Source: Nitrosovibrio sp. Nv4 (GTDB lineage: Bacteria > Pseudomonadota > Gammaproteobacteria > Burkholderiales > Nitrosomonadaceae). Taken from it: a DNA stretch of 64,000 nucleotides. Under the pieces are notes generated by a model, which was given only the letters and a program-made list of their open reading frames with translations, searched no databases and was not told the DNA's origin. Positions 1 through 9,167 of the stretch are shown here, piece by piece (the first letter of the stretch is position 1; each line of letters opens with the position of its first letter). The stretch is taken from the NCBI RefSeq assembly GCF_900215485.1, contig NZ_OCMZ01000001.1, positions 1,302,001-1,366,000 on the forward strand. The letters run 5' to 3'. Position numbers and translations under genes: made by a program.

Positions 1-575
1 GCCTCGCCTGCCTGTTCTACGAGCAATCTCTACCGGCCGGCGTCCAGCAATTCCTGCCGACACTATTTGCCTTCATCGCACTGATCGTCGTGCTGAAGTC
101 TTTCTCAGAAAGAATGAGTCCCCAGTTGAGCTGGTACTTCGTCATCATGAATCATCTCTGGATCGCGCTCGCCATCTCGTTTTACGACGAAGTGACGACT
201 CGGGAGATCGTCATTTATATAAGTGGCATCCTCCTTTCAGGCCTTGTGGGATACGCGTGTCTGGCACAACTGAAGTCACTCGAGCAGAGGGTGGATCTGA
301 AGGACCCTCAGGGTCAGGGTCATGTGTTTGAATACTCTGGTCAGGCTTTCATTTTCCTGCTTGCGTGTTTAGGGTTGATGGGTTTCCCCATTACCCCATC
401 ATTTCTGGGGATAGATTTGATTTTCACTCATATTCACACAGATCAGATTGTGTTTGCGATCATTCTTGCTCTGAGCTTCATCATAGTGGGGCTCTCGCTG
501 GTAAGAATCTACTCCCGAATTTACCTCGGGCCTCACGTCAAAACTTATCATGCCGTTCCGCTGAAAAATTCATGA
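1..575 (+). CDS. Proton-conducting membrane subunit (NuoL/MrpA/DabB-like), C-terminal part
   Basis: The reading frame is open from base 3, so the gene begins upstream of the window; only its last 190 or so residues are visible. They form several hydrophobic helices and end in a helix followed by RIYSRIYLGP, which resembles the last helix of the NuoL/NuoM/Mrp family of ion-translocating subunits. The known family role is proton or cation translocation in complex I, Mrp antiporters or the DabAB inorganic-carbon pump. The SulP transporter downstream makes a DabB-like or related bicarbonate-uptake role plausible, but this is inference: the channel core lies outside the window and no DabA is visible. 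Confidence 0.7.
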   Translation, partial: LACLFYEQSLPAGVQQFLPTLFAFIALIVVLKSFSERMSPQLSWYFVIMNHLWIALAISFYDEVTTREIVIYISGILLSGLVGYACLAQLKSLEQRVDLKDPQGQGHVFEYSGQAFIFLLACLGLMGFPITPSFLGIDLIFTHIHTDQIVFAIILALSFIIVGLSLVRIYSRIYLGPHVKTYHAVPLKNS

Positions 576-1194
576 TGTGGACAATGGCTAAGTCAAGCGG
601 ATTAAGGTACAGCAGTCCCGGAGGTGCCGCGTATCTATGTCGATCACGCAGAGAACGCGGCCCTGAAAATTTCGCGTGGGTCACGGCTGATGAAGGAGGA
701 GAACGGGGATCCTGTTCCGGATATAACAGGTAGGCTGGTTATCTTTGTGGCAGATTCCCTGACTCCTGCTCCACCCAGTACAGCGTAGCAGCGAGTGATG
801 TGTCAAGCGAGCATGACACTCAAGTTTAAATAGCCAGTGCGATTGGAAGAGGGGCGTGCGAATCGCAGGGTCGAATGGCGGAAGTGTTTGTTTTAATGTT
901 TGGCTCCATGCAGGGGAGAGAAATATGAATCCTACCGTAGAAAACCTGACATATGCCCAACGAGCGATGGGGATTGTATGGGCGGCCGCACTACTGCGGA
1001 GGCGGTTCATTGCCGGGACATTTATTTTTGGGAGCTTAACAACATCAGGTTTGGCGTATTTCAACCCTTCGGGATAAATCCTGTCCGGCGGAATGCGCGG
1101 AACGTATCAAACATGAAAAGCAAGTACAAAACATTATTAAAACCCGTGTTTTTAATTGGGGCATTAAAATCCAAATGAATGGGAGCAACCTCTG
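576..1194. other. 619-base gap with no recognised gene
   Basis: Reading frames here on both strands are short and resemble no family I know. The only one with a credible ribosome-binding site is the 50-codon frame at 925 (listed separately). Near the end, ATTAAAAC and GTTTTTAAT (about 1136-1156) can form a weak AT-rich hairpin around a CCGT loop. The promoter of the SulP gene should lie in this gap, but no convincing -35/-10 pair stands out. Confidence 0.5.
925..1077 (+). CDS. Possible 50-residue hydrophobic small protein
   Basis: An ATG at 925 follows the purine-rich stretch GGGGAGAGAAAT and opens a 50-codon frame starting MNPTVENLTYAQRAMG. The C-terminal half contains a hydrophobic stretch (IAGTFIFGSLTTSGLAYF) after a basic LLRRR motif, so a one-helix membrane peptide is conceivable. 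I do not recognise it. It may be chance coding in the gap before the SulP gene. Confidence 0.2.
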   Translation: MNPTVENLTYAQRAMGIVWAAALLRRRFIAGTFIFGSLTTSGLAYFNPSG

Positions 1195-2838
1195 ATGAGT
1201 TCTACGACTAGTTCTACTGCTAAATTGACAATTCCGAAAGACGGCCTACCCGGTATGTTAGAGAACTTCCGGTACGATTTTATGGCCGGGTTCTTTGTTT
1301 TCCTGCTGGCGCTGCCGCTCAGTCTCGGTATCGCCAAAGCCGGTGATTTTCCGCCGGCGATGGGTGTGCTTACCGCGATGATCGGGGGCCTGGTGGTTAC
1401 GTTTTTTGCCGGTTCTCAGCTTACTATCAAGGGTCCGGCGGCCGGTTTGATTACGATCGTAGCAGGCTGCGTAGCCCAAGTTGGCGGCGGACCAGAGGGG
1501 TGGAAAATGGCTCTGGGAGTCATGGTAGTAGCGGGTGCCCTTCAGGTTGTCATCGGTTTCATGAAGGCTGGTTCGCTGAGCGATTTCTTCCCATTATCCG
1601 CTGTGCATGGAATGCTGGCTGCCATCGGACTTATCATCATATCCAAACAGGTTCATATCCTGCTGGGAATAGACCCGGCGACACTGGCGGGAATGGGCCC
1701 TGTGAGGCTGTATGCGCAGATCCCCGCGTCAATCATGAATCCTAATGGGCCCGTTGCAATAGTCGGGCTTCTCAGTCTGCTGGTTTTATTTGGCATGCCG
1801 CTGATAAAAAATCCGATCGTTAAAAAAATTCCGGCACCCATGGTCGTGCTGCTGATCGCGATTCCCGCAGCGATGGTTCTGGATTTCAAGACGACGCAGC
1901 CCGCCCATATCCTCGTGCAAATCGGTGATTTCTGGTCCGAGATCGGCTACAACGCTGATTTCTCCATGATAGGAACCGGCGTCTTCTGGAAGTACGTGAT
2001 CATGTTTCTTCTTGTCGGGAGCCTTGAGTCCTGCCTTACCGTAAAGGCTGTCGACGGCCTTGACCCGTGGAGACGTCAGTCGAACTTCAACAAGGACCTG
2101 ATTGCCGTCGGAGCGGGTAATACTCTTGCTGCCGTCGTTGGCGGATCCCCGATGATATCGGAGGTTGCCCGTAGTTCTGCGAACGTTACTTTCGGCGCCC
2201 GTACCCGCTGGGCCAATTTCTTTCACGGCTTTTGCTTGTTCATCTCGATGCTGTTGCTGATTCCGGTAATTGAGATGATTCCCAACACCGCCCTCGCGGC
2301 CATGCTGGTCTTTGTGGGATATCGTCTTGCGTCGCCTGGCTTGTTTTTCAAGACCTACAAAATCGGCAGCGAGCAACTGACTATCTTCCTGGTGACCATT
2401 GGGACAACGGTTGCCACTGATCTGCTTGTCGGCATTGCTGCGGGTATCGCAGTCAAGTTTGTCTTTCATATCGTAAACGGGGCTTCATTAGGTAACATTT
2501 TCAAGGCCCGTTATCAGTTGAAGGAAACCGATACGCAGTACTACATGAACGTTCAGGACGCGGCCATATTTTCGAATCTGATCGGTTTCAAGAAGGTGCT
2601 TAGCCGATTCAAGCCGGGCAAAGAAGTAGTTCTTGATTTTGGCCAGGCTACATTGGTCGATCATACTTTCATGGAATTTCTTGAACATTTCGAAGAGCAA
2701 TATGTCGAGACCGGTGGCGCAGTAACTGTCAAAGGTTTCGAGCGATTCGAACCTTTCTCCAGTCATCCACTCGCTGGAAGGAAAGTCAAAAAACAGAAAA
2801 TCGGCGAAACAACAACGCAGTCACTTGGCGGCAGCTAA
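1195..2838 (+). CDS. SulP-family anion (bicarbonate/sulfate) transporter
   Basis: A 547-residue inner-membrane protein with the SulP layout: ten or more hydrophobic segments over residues 20-430, then a short cytoplasmic STAS domain (about 445-530, including VVLDFGQATLVDHTFMEF). The ATG at 1195 is preceded by GGGAG at good spacing. SulP proteins move sulfate, bicarbonate or other anions, usually with Na+ or H+. Substrate cannot be read from the sequence; the adjacent NuoL/DabB-like gene and the probable autotrophic lifestyle favour bicarbonate. The gene ends at a strong terminator and probably forms a short unit with, or independent of, the upstream membrane gene. Confidence 0.9.
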   Translation: MSSTTSSTAKLTIPKDGLPGMLENFRYDFMAGFFVFLLALPLSLGIAKAGDFPPAMGVLTAMIGGLVVTFFAGSQLTIKGPAAGLITIVAGCVAQVGGGPEGWKMALGVMVVAGALQVVIGFMKAGSLSDFFPLSAVHGMLAAIGLIIISKQVHILLGIDPATLAGMGPVRLYAQIPASIMNPNGPVAIVGLLSLLVLFGMPLIKNPIVKKIPAPMVVLLIAIPAAMVLDFKTTQPAHILVQIGDFWSEIGYNADFSMIGTGVFWKYVIMFLLVGSLESCLTVKAVDGLDPWRRQSNFNKDLIAVGAGNTLAAVVGGSPMISEVARSSANVTFGARTRWANFFHGFCLFISMLLLIPVIEMIPNTALAAMLVFVGYRLASPGLFFKTYKIGSEQLTIFLVTIGTTVATDLLVGIAAGIAVKFVFHIVNGASLGNIFKARYQLKETDTQYYMNVQDAAIFSNLIGFKKVLSRFKPGKEVVLDFGQATLVDHTFMEFLEHFEEQYVETGGAVTVKGFERFEPFSSHPLAGRKVKKQKIGETTTQSLGGS

Positions 2839-2868
2839 CCCGAGCGGATCGCGCTGAAGAAACGGAAG

Positions 2869-2913
2869 CCAGGTTCTCCGTCTGCTGGCCGCGGACGAGG
2901 AACCTGGTTTTTT
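2869..2913 (+). terminator. Rho-independent terminator of the SulP gene
   Basis: CCAGGTTC (2869-2876) pairs perfectly with GAACCTGG (2900-2907) and is followed directly by six T residues. It lies 30 bases past the SulP stop codon. Confidence 0.85.
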
Positions 2914-3123
2914 ATCTGGATCGCGCGCCGGGGAGGCGATATTCTGAGCCATTTATGTCTATCTCAGCATCCCAGTGGCATGAGCAGATCAGCTTCAAAT
3001 AAGATATAAGCGTGCTAACCCTTCACGGTGTTGATGGATTACTCGGGGGCAGAGTAAAGCCAGCTGGAAATTGCATTCCAGTCCAATGTCAAACGGAACT
3101 CGAACGCAGTCCGTACGAAGATT

Positions 3124-4062
3124 TTAGTGCTGAACTTTCTGGCCGACGCTGGAAATTGCACCCACAGAAGGGGTCAGCGACATGATGAGCTTGCGGTAGA
3201 AATCCAGGCGGCGCGCGTCTATTTTTTCTTCCTGCACCGCTTGTAGCAAGGCGCAGCCGGGTTCACCGATATGGCGGCAATTGTTGAATCTGCATTGGCC
3301 AAGGTAGCGATGAAATTCCACGAATGCCCACGCGACTTCCTCACTACTCATATGTTGCAGGCCGAATTGCTGCACGCCGGGCGAATCGATAATGCGGCTG
3401 GTTTCGTCGAGGTGATAGAGTCGTGCGTGGGTTGTAGTGTGGCGTCCGGTATCGAGCGTTGCGGAAATTTCGGCGGTGGCCCGTTCAGCCGCAGGGATAA
3501 GCGCATTAATGATAGTCGACTTCCCCATACCCGATTGACCCACTAAGACGCTGAGATGGCTGTGCAGATAGGGCAGAAGGGGTTCAACATTGGTCTTCGC
3601 GCTGAGCTGTAGCAGGGAATAGCCAAGCCTTTCGTAGAGCGAAAGTGTTGCGAATGCAGCGCGTGTCGGCTCAGCCAGATCAGCTTTATTGAGTACAATC
3701 AGCGTCTTGATACGCTGACTTTCGGCGGCAACCAGGCAGCGGTTTATCAATTCCTCGCTAAATGCAGGTACCGCAGCCACCACAATGATTATCTGGGTAA
3801 CGTTGGCAGCGATGAGCTTCTGCCGGGAGGTGTCGCTGCGATACAGTAGCGCGCTGCGCGGCAGGATGGTTTCAATCACCCCCTGCCTTGGGCTGGTCAG
3901 GTGAATCTCTACCTGGTCGCCACATGCTGCCCCCCCTTTTTTTCCGCGCAACACACATTCGAGAGCTATGTCGGTTGCGGTTTTGACGAGAAAATGCCTG
4001 CCGAATGCGGCGACTATCTCTCCACGAATCGGCGATGTTGGGGAGCGGCAGGCTTGTTTCAA
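3124..4062 (-). CDS. rsgA: Ribosome small subunit-dependent GTPase RsgA
   Basis: Circularly permuted GTPase that helps mature the 30S subunit. The motif order is diagnostic: G4 NKAD comes before the P-loop GQSGMGKST and G3 DSPG, with an N-terminal OB-fold and a C-terminal zinc site (C, C, H, C in CRFNNCRHIGEPGC). The frame can be read from a TTG at 4095, but the TTG at 4062 overlaps the stop of the upstream dehydratase gene as TTGA, a typical coupled start, so I prefer it (312 residues). It is transcribed with the pterin dehydratase gene. Confidence 0.9.
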   Translation of the reverse strand: MKQACRSPTSPIRGEIVAAFGRHFLVKTATDIALECVLRGKKGGAACGDQVEIHLTSPRQGVIETILPRSALLYRSDTSRQKLIAANVTQIIIVVAAVPAFSEELINRCLVAAESQRIKTLIVLNKADLAEPTRAAFATLSLYERLGYSLLQLSAKTNVEPLLPYLHSHLSVLVGQSGMGKSTIINALIPAAERATAEISATLDTGRHTTTHARLYHLDETSRIIDSPGVQQFGLQHMSSEEVAWAFVEFHRYLGQCRFNNCRHIGEPGCALLQAVQEEKIDARRLDFYRKLIMSLTPSVGAISSVGQKVQH

Positions 4063-4400
4063 ATTTCGAACAAAGTGTCTATTTTCGCGGCACAAATAAA
4101 ATCATTCTCGGATAAACCGCTGACGGCATGCGTAGTGTATTCGACGCTGCATTTATTGTAGCCGACTGTAATGTCCGGATGATGATCTTCCCGATGGGAG
4201 ATCCATGCGATCGCATTGACGAAAGCCATGGTCTGATAGTAATTTTTGAAACTGTAGTCCTTTCGAATCACCTTCTCGAAAAACTCCCATCCTTCGAGTT
4301 GCTGCATCAGCATCGTTATTTCGGCGGGAGAAAGTGGCGGCATATTGCCTTCGCACGGCTTGCACCGTTTCGTTGCAAGATCATTGGCGGTGATGTTCAT
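4059..4400 (-). CDS. phhB: 4a-hydroxytetrahydrobiopterin dehydratase (pterin-4a-carbinolamine dehydratase)
   Basis: A 113-residue PCD/DCoH-family protein. It dehydrates 4a-carbinolamine pterins and so recycles the tetrahydropterin cofactor of aromatic amino acid hydroxylases. The active-site signature SHREDHHPDI is intact, followed by VEYTTHAVSGLSENDF, typical of the family C-terminus. The ATG at 4400 follows AGGAG at good spacing; a GTG two codons earlier falls inside that ribosome-binding site and is unlikely. Its stop overlaps the proposed rsgA start. No phenylalanine hydroxylase is visible here, so its substrate in this organism is open. Confidence 0.9.
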   Translation of the reverse strand: MNITANDLATKRCKPCEGNMPPLSPAEITMLMQQLEGWEFFEKVIRKDYSFKNYYQTMAFVNAIAWISHREDHHPDITVGYNKCSVEYTTHAVSGLSENDFICAAKIDTLFEI

Positions 4401-4563
4401 TAGCACTCCTGCTGGTCAGTGTAAATGGTTAATCAGGATTTTATCGAAAGCCTGGCGGTACGCACCGGATCTCAGCCCTTGTATCCACGCCTTCATTCAT
4501 GCTCCTTATGACAATTTCCTGGCCGATCTGTTGAAATATCCGGGGGTACCATTCCAAAAAACG

Positions 4564-5820
4564 TCAATTATGCGCCAGGTTTTCCAGCCGCGCTATTCTC
4601 ATCGCCGCAGGCGGATGAGAATCGTAAAACGCCGAGTGCAGGGGATCGGGAGTAAGCGTTGAGGCGTTATCCTTGTAGAGTTTTATCAGCGCGTGTATGA
4701 GATCGGGTGCGGAGGCGTTGTCCGCCGCATATTTGTCGGCCTCGAATTCATGTTTGCGGGAATACAGGCTCGCCAATGGCTGGAACAGGAAGGTAAACGT
4801 AGGCATAATGAGGAAAAACAGTAACAGCGCCATCGCTGTGGAGGGTACCGACGAAACGGAGACACCCAGCCCCTGATAAAACCAGGGCTGCTGCATCAGA
4901 TAGCCTAGTGCCCATAAAAATACCAGACTCATGGCGAAAGTCCAGGCGATACGTTTGATAACGTGACGTCGCTTGAAATGCCCTAATTCATGCGCTAATA
5001 CCGCTTCAATTTCGGGTATATCCAGGCGAGAAAGCAAAGTGTCAAAAAAAACGATCCGCTTTGTTTTACCGAAGCCGGTAAAATAGGCATTGCCGTGATT
5101 ACTGCGGCGAGAGCCGTCCATTACGAAAAGACCGCTGGATTTGAAACCGCATTTCCGCATCAGTTGTTCAATGCGCTCCTTGAGCGCTGCGTCTTCAAGT
5201 GGGGTGAACTTGTTGAAAATCGGCGCGATCCAGGTCGGGAAAATGGCGAGGACCACCAGATTGAAACCCATCCATGCGAGCCAGGCATAAAACCACCAAT
5301 ACGATCCCATTTTCTCCATCAGCCACAAGATGCTGAACAGCAGCGGTACGCCGAGTAACACGCCCAGCGCAATACGCTTGACCAGATCGAGGAAATACAT
5401 GCGCGGCGTCATCTTGTTGAAACCGAATTGCTGTTCAATAACAAAAGTTCGATAATAGCTTACAGGAATTTCCACCACGCTCATCAGCAGGGCAGCGCTG
5501 ATGATGAGCGTCATCCCGTGTACCAGCGGATCGCTCAACCAATCTGCCCAGAAGGCTGCGAGGGCATCCAATCCGCCGCCCAATGTGAATATCAGTAAAA
5601 GCGCGGTTTCCACCGATAGACTGACATATCCCAGTCGAGTCTTGGCACACGTATAATCGGCCGCCTTCTGGTGTACATCCAGCTTGATCTGAGAAGAAAA
5701 ATTCTCGGGCACCCGGTCCCGATGGGCGAGAATGTACCTGATGTGCCGGGTTGCGAGCCACGTTCGTGTTAAAACAGTGGTTATCAGAGCAGCGAGAAAG
5801 ATGGCTGTGAAAGTTTGCAT
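4564..5820 (-). CDS. M48-family membrane metalloprotease (CAAX prenyl protease 1/Ste24-like)
   Basis: A 418-residue membrane zinc protease of the Ste24 type. The zinc motif HELGH lies near residue 277, and a second metal ligand is expected in the downstream KHEFEADKYA motif. Several hydrophobic segments flank both motifs, and the N-terminal half has the Ste24-type region (SYYRTFVIEQQFGFN). The frame continues upstream to 5895, but starting at the ATG at 5820 places a membrane helix (FTAIFLAALITTVL) right at the N-terminus, as usual. Bacterial members probably process or degrade membrane proteins; the substrate is unknown. It is divergent from orn. Confidence 0.88.
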   Translation of the reverse strand: MQTFTAIFLAALITTVLTRTWLATRHIRYILAHRDRVPENFSSQIKLDVHQKAADYTCAKTRLGYVSLSVETALLLIFTLGGGLDALAAFWADWLSDPLVHGMTLIISAALLMSVVEIPVSYYRTFVIEQQFGFNKMTPRMYFLDLVKRIALGVLLGVPLLFSILWLMEKMGSYWWFYAWLAWMGFNLVVLAIFPTWIAPIFNKFTPLEDAALKERIEQLMRKCGFKSSGLFVMDGSRRSNHGNAYFTGFGKTKRIVFFDTLLSRLDIPEIEAVLAHELGHFKRRHVIKRIAWTFAMSLVFLWALGYLMQQPWFYQGLGVSVSSVPSTAMALLLFFLIMPTFTFLFQPLASLYSRKHEFEADKYAADNASAPDLIHALIKLYKDNASTLTPDPLHSAFYDSHPPAAMRIARLENLAHN

Positions 5821-5929
5821 GGTGGATAGGGCTCGCTGTAGTCCCGCGACTGATGAAGTGACGAAAGATGACGGGTCAGAGGTGATATGACACAATTACA
5901 TGTTGGAAATTCAGGAAAGCGGTTCAATT

Positions 5930-6475
5930 ATGGCACAAGACAGCAATAACCTCATCTGGATAGATATGGAGATGAGCGGGCTGAGCCCGGAGACTGATCA
6001 TATCCTGGAGGTTGCACTGGTAGTAACCGATTCTCAATTAAATGTCCTGGCGGAGGCGCCGGTATTAGTCTTATATCAGACGGAAGCGGTGCTGGACGGG
6101 ATGGACAACTGGAACAAGTCTACCCATGCCAGATCCGGGCTGGTGGATAAGGTGAGGTCGTCACGGCTGGATGAAGCGGAGGTGGAGGCACGCATGATCG
6201 CATTTCTGCAGGCGCATATCCCAGCTGGAATCTCTCCCATGTGCGGCAATTCAATCTGTCAGGATAGGCGTTTTCTGGTCCGCTGGATGCCGCAACTGGA
6301 AGCGTATTTCCATTATCGCAATCTGGATGTAAGCAGTTTGAAGGAATTGGTGAAGCGCTGGAAGCCGGAAATTTGCGCAGGCCTCACAAAGCAATGCAAG
6401 CATGAGGCGCTGGCGGATATTTATGATTCCATAGCTGAGATAAAATACTATCGCGAGCATTTTATCCGAGCATAG
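5930..6475 (+). CDS. orn: Oligoribonuclease
   Basis: A DEDDh 3'-5' exoribonuclease that degrades RNA oligomers of a few nucleotides, including pGpG from cyclic-di-GMP turnover. Exo I is seen as WIDMEMSGL near the N-terminus and the C-terminal motif as KHEALADI, supplying the catalytic D, E, H and D. The ATG at 5930 follows AGGAAAG and gives 181 residues, the normal family length; an in-frame start at 5900 would add ten unsupported residues. Confidence 0.95.
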   Translation: MAQDSNNLIWIDMEMSGLSPETDHILEVALVVTDSQLNVLAEAPVLVLYQTEAVLDGMDNWNKSTHARSGLVDKVRSSRLDEAEVEARMIAFLQAHIPAGISPMCGNSICQDRRFLVRWMPQLEAYFHYRNLDVSSLKELVKRWKPEICAGLTKQCKHEALADIYDSIAEIKYYREHFIRA

Positions 6476-6554
6476 AACGGGATTAAGGCAAAACAAGAAA
6501 ATGCTCTCCCGGGTTTGATGTAACCATTCCATCCCTATCAAGGAAAAATTGCGT

Positions 6555-9110
6555 ATGTCCTCCGGCACCGTATTTACGATCGCTGTCAACCCAAAGATTC
6601 CAGGCCGCCTGGCTCGCCTCGAGGAGCTGGCCAATAACCTCTGGTACAGCTGGGATCGCTCTACGCGTTCGCTATTTTCTCGCCTCGATCCCCGCCTCTG
6701 GGGGGCAGTAGAGCATAATCCGAAAGCATTTCTCAAGCGCGTGGACGAATCGCTATTGCTGAAAGCCGCGGAAGACCAAGTTTTCCTGGCTCATTACAAC
6801 AGCATTTTGTCGGCTTACGATTCCTACCATTCCGAACCTATCCGGAACGGTAGTACCAGCGGTTTGCATCCAGCCGATCAAGTAGCGTATTTCTGTTTCG
6901 AGTTCGGTTTCCACGAAAGCTTCCCAATCTATTCGGGCGGTCTTGGCATTCTGGCGGGCGACCATTGCAAGGCGGCAAGCGATTTGCGCTTGCCAATGGT
7001 CGGGGTGGGCTTGCTCTATCGACAGGGATATTTCTTCCAGACCATAGATAACCATGGTAATCAGCAGGTTGCGTATACTGATTCGGATTTTGAAGACCTG
7101 CCCGTAGCGCCCGTGCTACGTGCCAACGGGGCGGAAGTGCGAGTCGAAGTGGAGCTGCCGCAACGCAAAGTGGTGGTGAAGGTTTGGCAGGCGAAAATAG
7201 GTCATGTCACGCTTTATCTACTCGATACCGACTTGCCGGAAAATTCCGTAGACGACCGCGATATAACCCATCAGCTCTACGGCGGCGACAGGGCAAACCG
7301 GATTGAGCAGGAAATCATACTCGGCATCGGCGGCGCCCGCGCGCTGCGCGAAATGGAAATCAAGCCGACGATATGGCATATCAACGAAGGCCATGCGGCA
7401 TTCATGATGCTGGAACGCATGCGTGATCTGGTACAGCAGGGGCTGGACTTAGCCAGCGCGCTGGAGGCAGTGGCGGCGAGCACCGTTTTCACTACCCACA
7501 CGGCGGTACCGGCGGGCCACGATCATTTCAGCAATGATATGATGTCAACATATTTCGAGGGCTTTTACCGTGAACTCAATATCACCCGGGAAATGTTCAT
7601 GGAGTGGGGGCGCGTCCCGGGCAATCACGATTTCAATATGACGGGCCTTGCCATTCGCGGTTCCCGTTTTCATAACGGGGTGAGTAAGATACACGGCGAT
7701 GTATCAGCACGCATATGTAAGGATTTATGGCCTCAGATCGAGCCGGAAGAAAACCCGATCGCCTACATCACGAACGGTGTGCATGTACCCACTTTTCTGG
7801 CACAGGAATGGACTGATTTATTTGATCGCTATCTCGGTCACGAGTGGCGTAGCAATATATGCGATGAAAAGTACTGGTCACGCATTGAAGCGATACCCGA
7901 TCACTTGTTCTGGAGTGTGCGGCAAACGCTGAAGTCACAGATGTTTTACGGCATACGCGCTCGTCTTGGCACCCAGAATTCCCGGAATCATGGCTCTGAA
8001 GCGCATCTTGATCGCTTGCTCAGATTCGCCGACCCCATCAATCCAAATATACTGACACTCGGTTTTGCCCGTCGTTTTGTCACCTACAAGCGTGCGACGC
8101 TGCTATTTGAGGATCTCGACTGGTTGCGCAGAATCCTGCTTCAGCACGACCGTCCCGTAATGCTGATTTTCGCCGGCAAGGCACATCCTGCCGACGTTCC
8201 GGGACAGGATCTGATCCGGCGCGTCAGCCAGATTGCTCGTCTACCGGAATTTGAAGGGCAGCTTCTGCTGGTCGAAGACTACGATTTACGTCTCGCCCGT
8301 CGATTGGTTTCCGGTGTGGACGTATGGCTCAACAGTCCAATATATCCGCTGGAGGCAAGCGGTACCTCAGGTATGAAAGCAGGTATAAACGGGACGCTTA
8401 ACCTGAGCGTACTGGATGGCTGGTGGGGAGAAGGCTATAACGGCAAGAATGGCTGGGCTATCAAACCGGGACCGGAAAATATGTCTCCGTCGCTTCGCGA
8501 CAAGGAAGAGAGTAAGGATTTTTACGAAACGCTGCAGGACCACGTAGTGCCACTTTATTATAGTCGCGATAAATTGGGTTATTCGCCAGGATGGGTGAAA
8601 ATGGCCAAAAACTCAATGATGTCGCTACTGCCGCGTTACAATGCCACACGCATGGTGACCGAGTACACCAAGAATTTTTATGTGCCGGCCAGCAGGCAGG
8701 GAGCACTTTATTCCGACGACAACTTCAGCGGCGCGAAAAAAATCGCTGCCTGGAAGGATTTTGTGAGAAGGGCATGGGGAGGCGTAGCAATTCGCCGTTT
8801 GGATACGCCGCGCAAACGTATCAACTTTGGGGATGCGCTGCATTTCGATGTCGCTATGCGACTGAACGGTTTACAGCCTGAGGATGTGATAGTGGAACTG
8901 CTGGTGTGTCGTCAGCTCGAGAAGAGTACCTTATGCGAGTACAAACACTTCAGATTTGAGTTTACGGGCATGGAAGAATCGGGGGAGCATCTGTTCGCAT
9001 TGAACCTTACCCCAGATTTATGCGGTAAGCTGGACTACTACATTCGCGCTTATCCCTATCAGCCTCTGCTGACGCATCCATTTGAAATGGGCATGATGAT
9101 TTGGCTATAG
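6555..9110 (+). CDS. glgP: Alpha-glucan (glycogen) phosphorylase, short DUF3417-type
   Basis: An 851-residue phosphorylase that releases glucose-1-phosphate from glycogen. The N-terminus (residues 1-110, LARLEELANNLWYSWD) is the DUF3417 region that marks the bacterial/archaeal class. The PLP-lysine region reads EASGTSGMKAGINGTLNLS, followed by LDGWWGE, the form typical of this class as opposed to GTSNMK in E. coli GlgP. The ATG at 6555 has AAGGA ten bases upstream; a TTG two codons earlier is possible. It converges on glgA and opens the glycogen island. Confidence 0.92.
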   Translation: MSSGTVFTIAVNPKIPGRLARLEELANNLWYSWDRSTRSLFSRLDPRLWGAVEHNPKAFLKRVDESLLLKAAEDQVFLAHYNSILSAYDSYHSEPIRNGSTSGLHPADQVAYFCFEFGFHESFPIYSGGLGILAGDHCKAASDLRLPMVGVGLLYRQGYFFQTIDNHGNQQVAYTDSDFEDLPVAPVLRANGAEVRVEVELPQRKVVVKVWQAKIGHVTLYLLDTDLPENSVDDRDITHQLYGGDRANRIEQEIILGIGGARALREMEIKPTIWHINEGHAAFMMLERMRDLVQQGLDLASALEAVAASTVFTTHTAVPAGHDHFSNDMMSTYFEGFYRELNITREMFMEWGRVPGNHDFNMTGLAIRGSRFHNGVSKIHGDVSARICKDLWPQIEPEENPIAYITNGVHVPTFLAQEWTDLFDRYLGHEWRSNICDEKYWSRIEAIPDHLFWSVRQTLKSQMFYGIRARLGTQNSRNHGSEAHLDRLLRFADPINPNILTLGFARRFVTYKRATLLFEDLDWLRRILLQHDRPVMLIFAGKAHPADVPGQDLIRRVSQIARLPEFEGQLLLVEDYDLRLARRLVSGVDVWLNSPIYPLEASGTSGMKAGINGTLNLSVLDGWWGEGYNGKNGWAIKPGPENMSPSLRDKEESKDFYETLQDHVVPLYYSRDKLGYSPGWVKMAKNSMMSLLPRYNATRMVTEYTKNFYVPASRQGALYSDDNFSGAKKIAAWKDFVRRAWGGVAIRRLDTPRKRINFGDALHFDVAMRLNGLQPEDVIVELLVCRQLEKSTLCEYKHFRFEFTGMEESGEHLFALNLTPDLCGKLDYYIRAYPYQPLLTHPFEMGMMIWL

Positions 9111-9167
9111 ATATCACCGCCTTCTATCAGGTGGGAGCATGCGTTCATGGATTATTCAGACTTCTTA

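Noticed and set aside
681-1064. 127-codon minus-strand frame in the gap before the SulP gene
   Set aside because: No ribosome-binding site and no resemblance to any family; composition looks like chance.
1786-2469. 227-codon minus-strand frame opposite the SulP gene
   Set aside because: Low-complexity, charged translation with no known motifs; it is the shadow of a highly conserved transporter gene.
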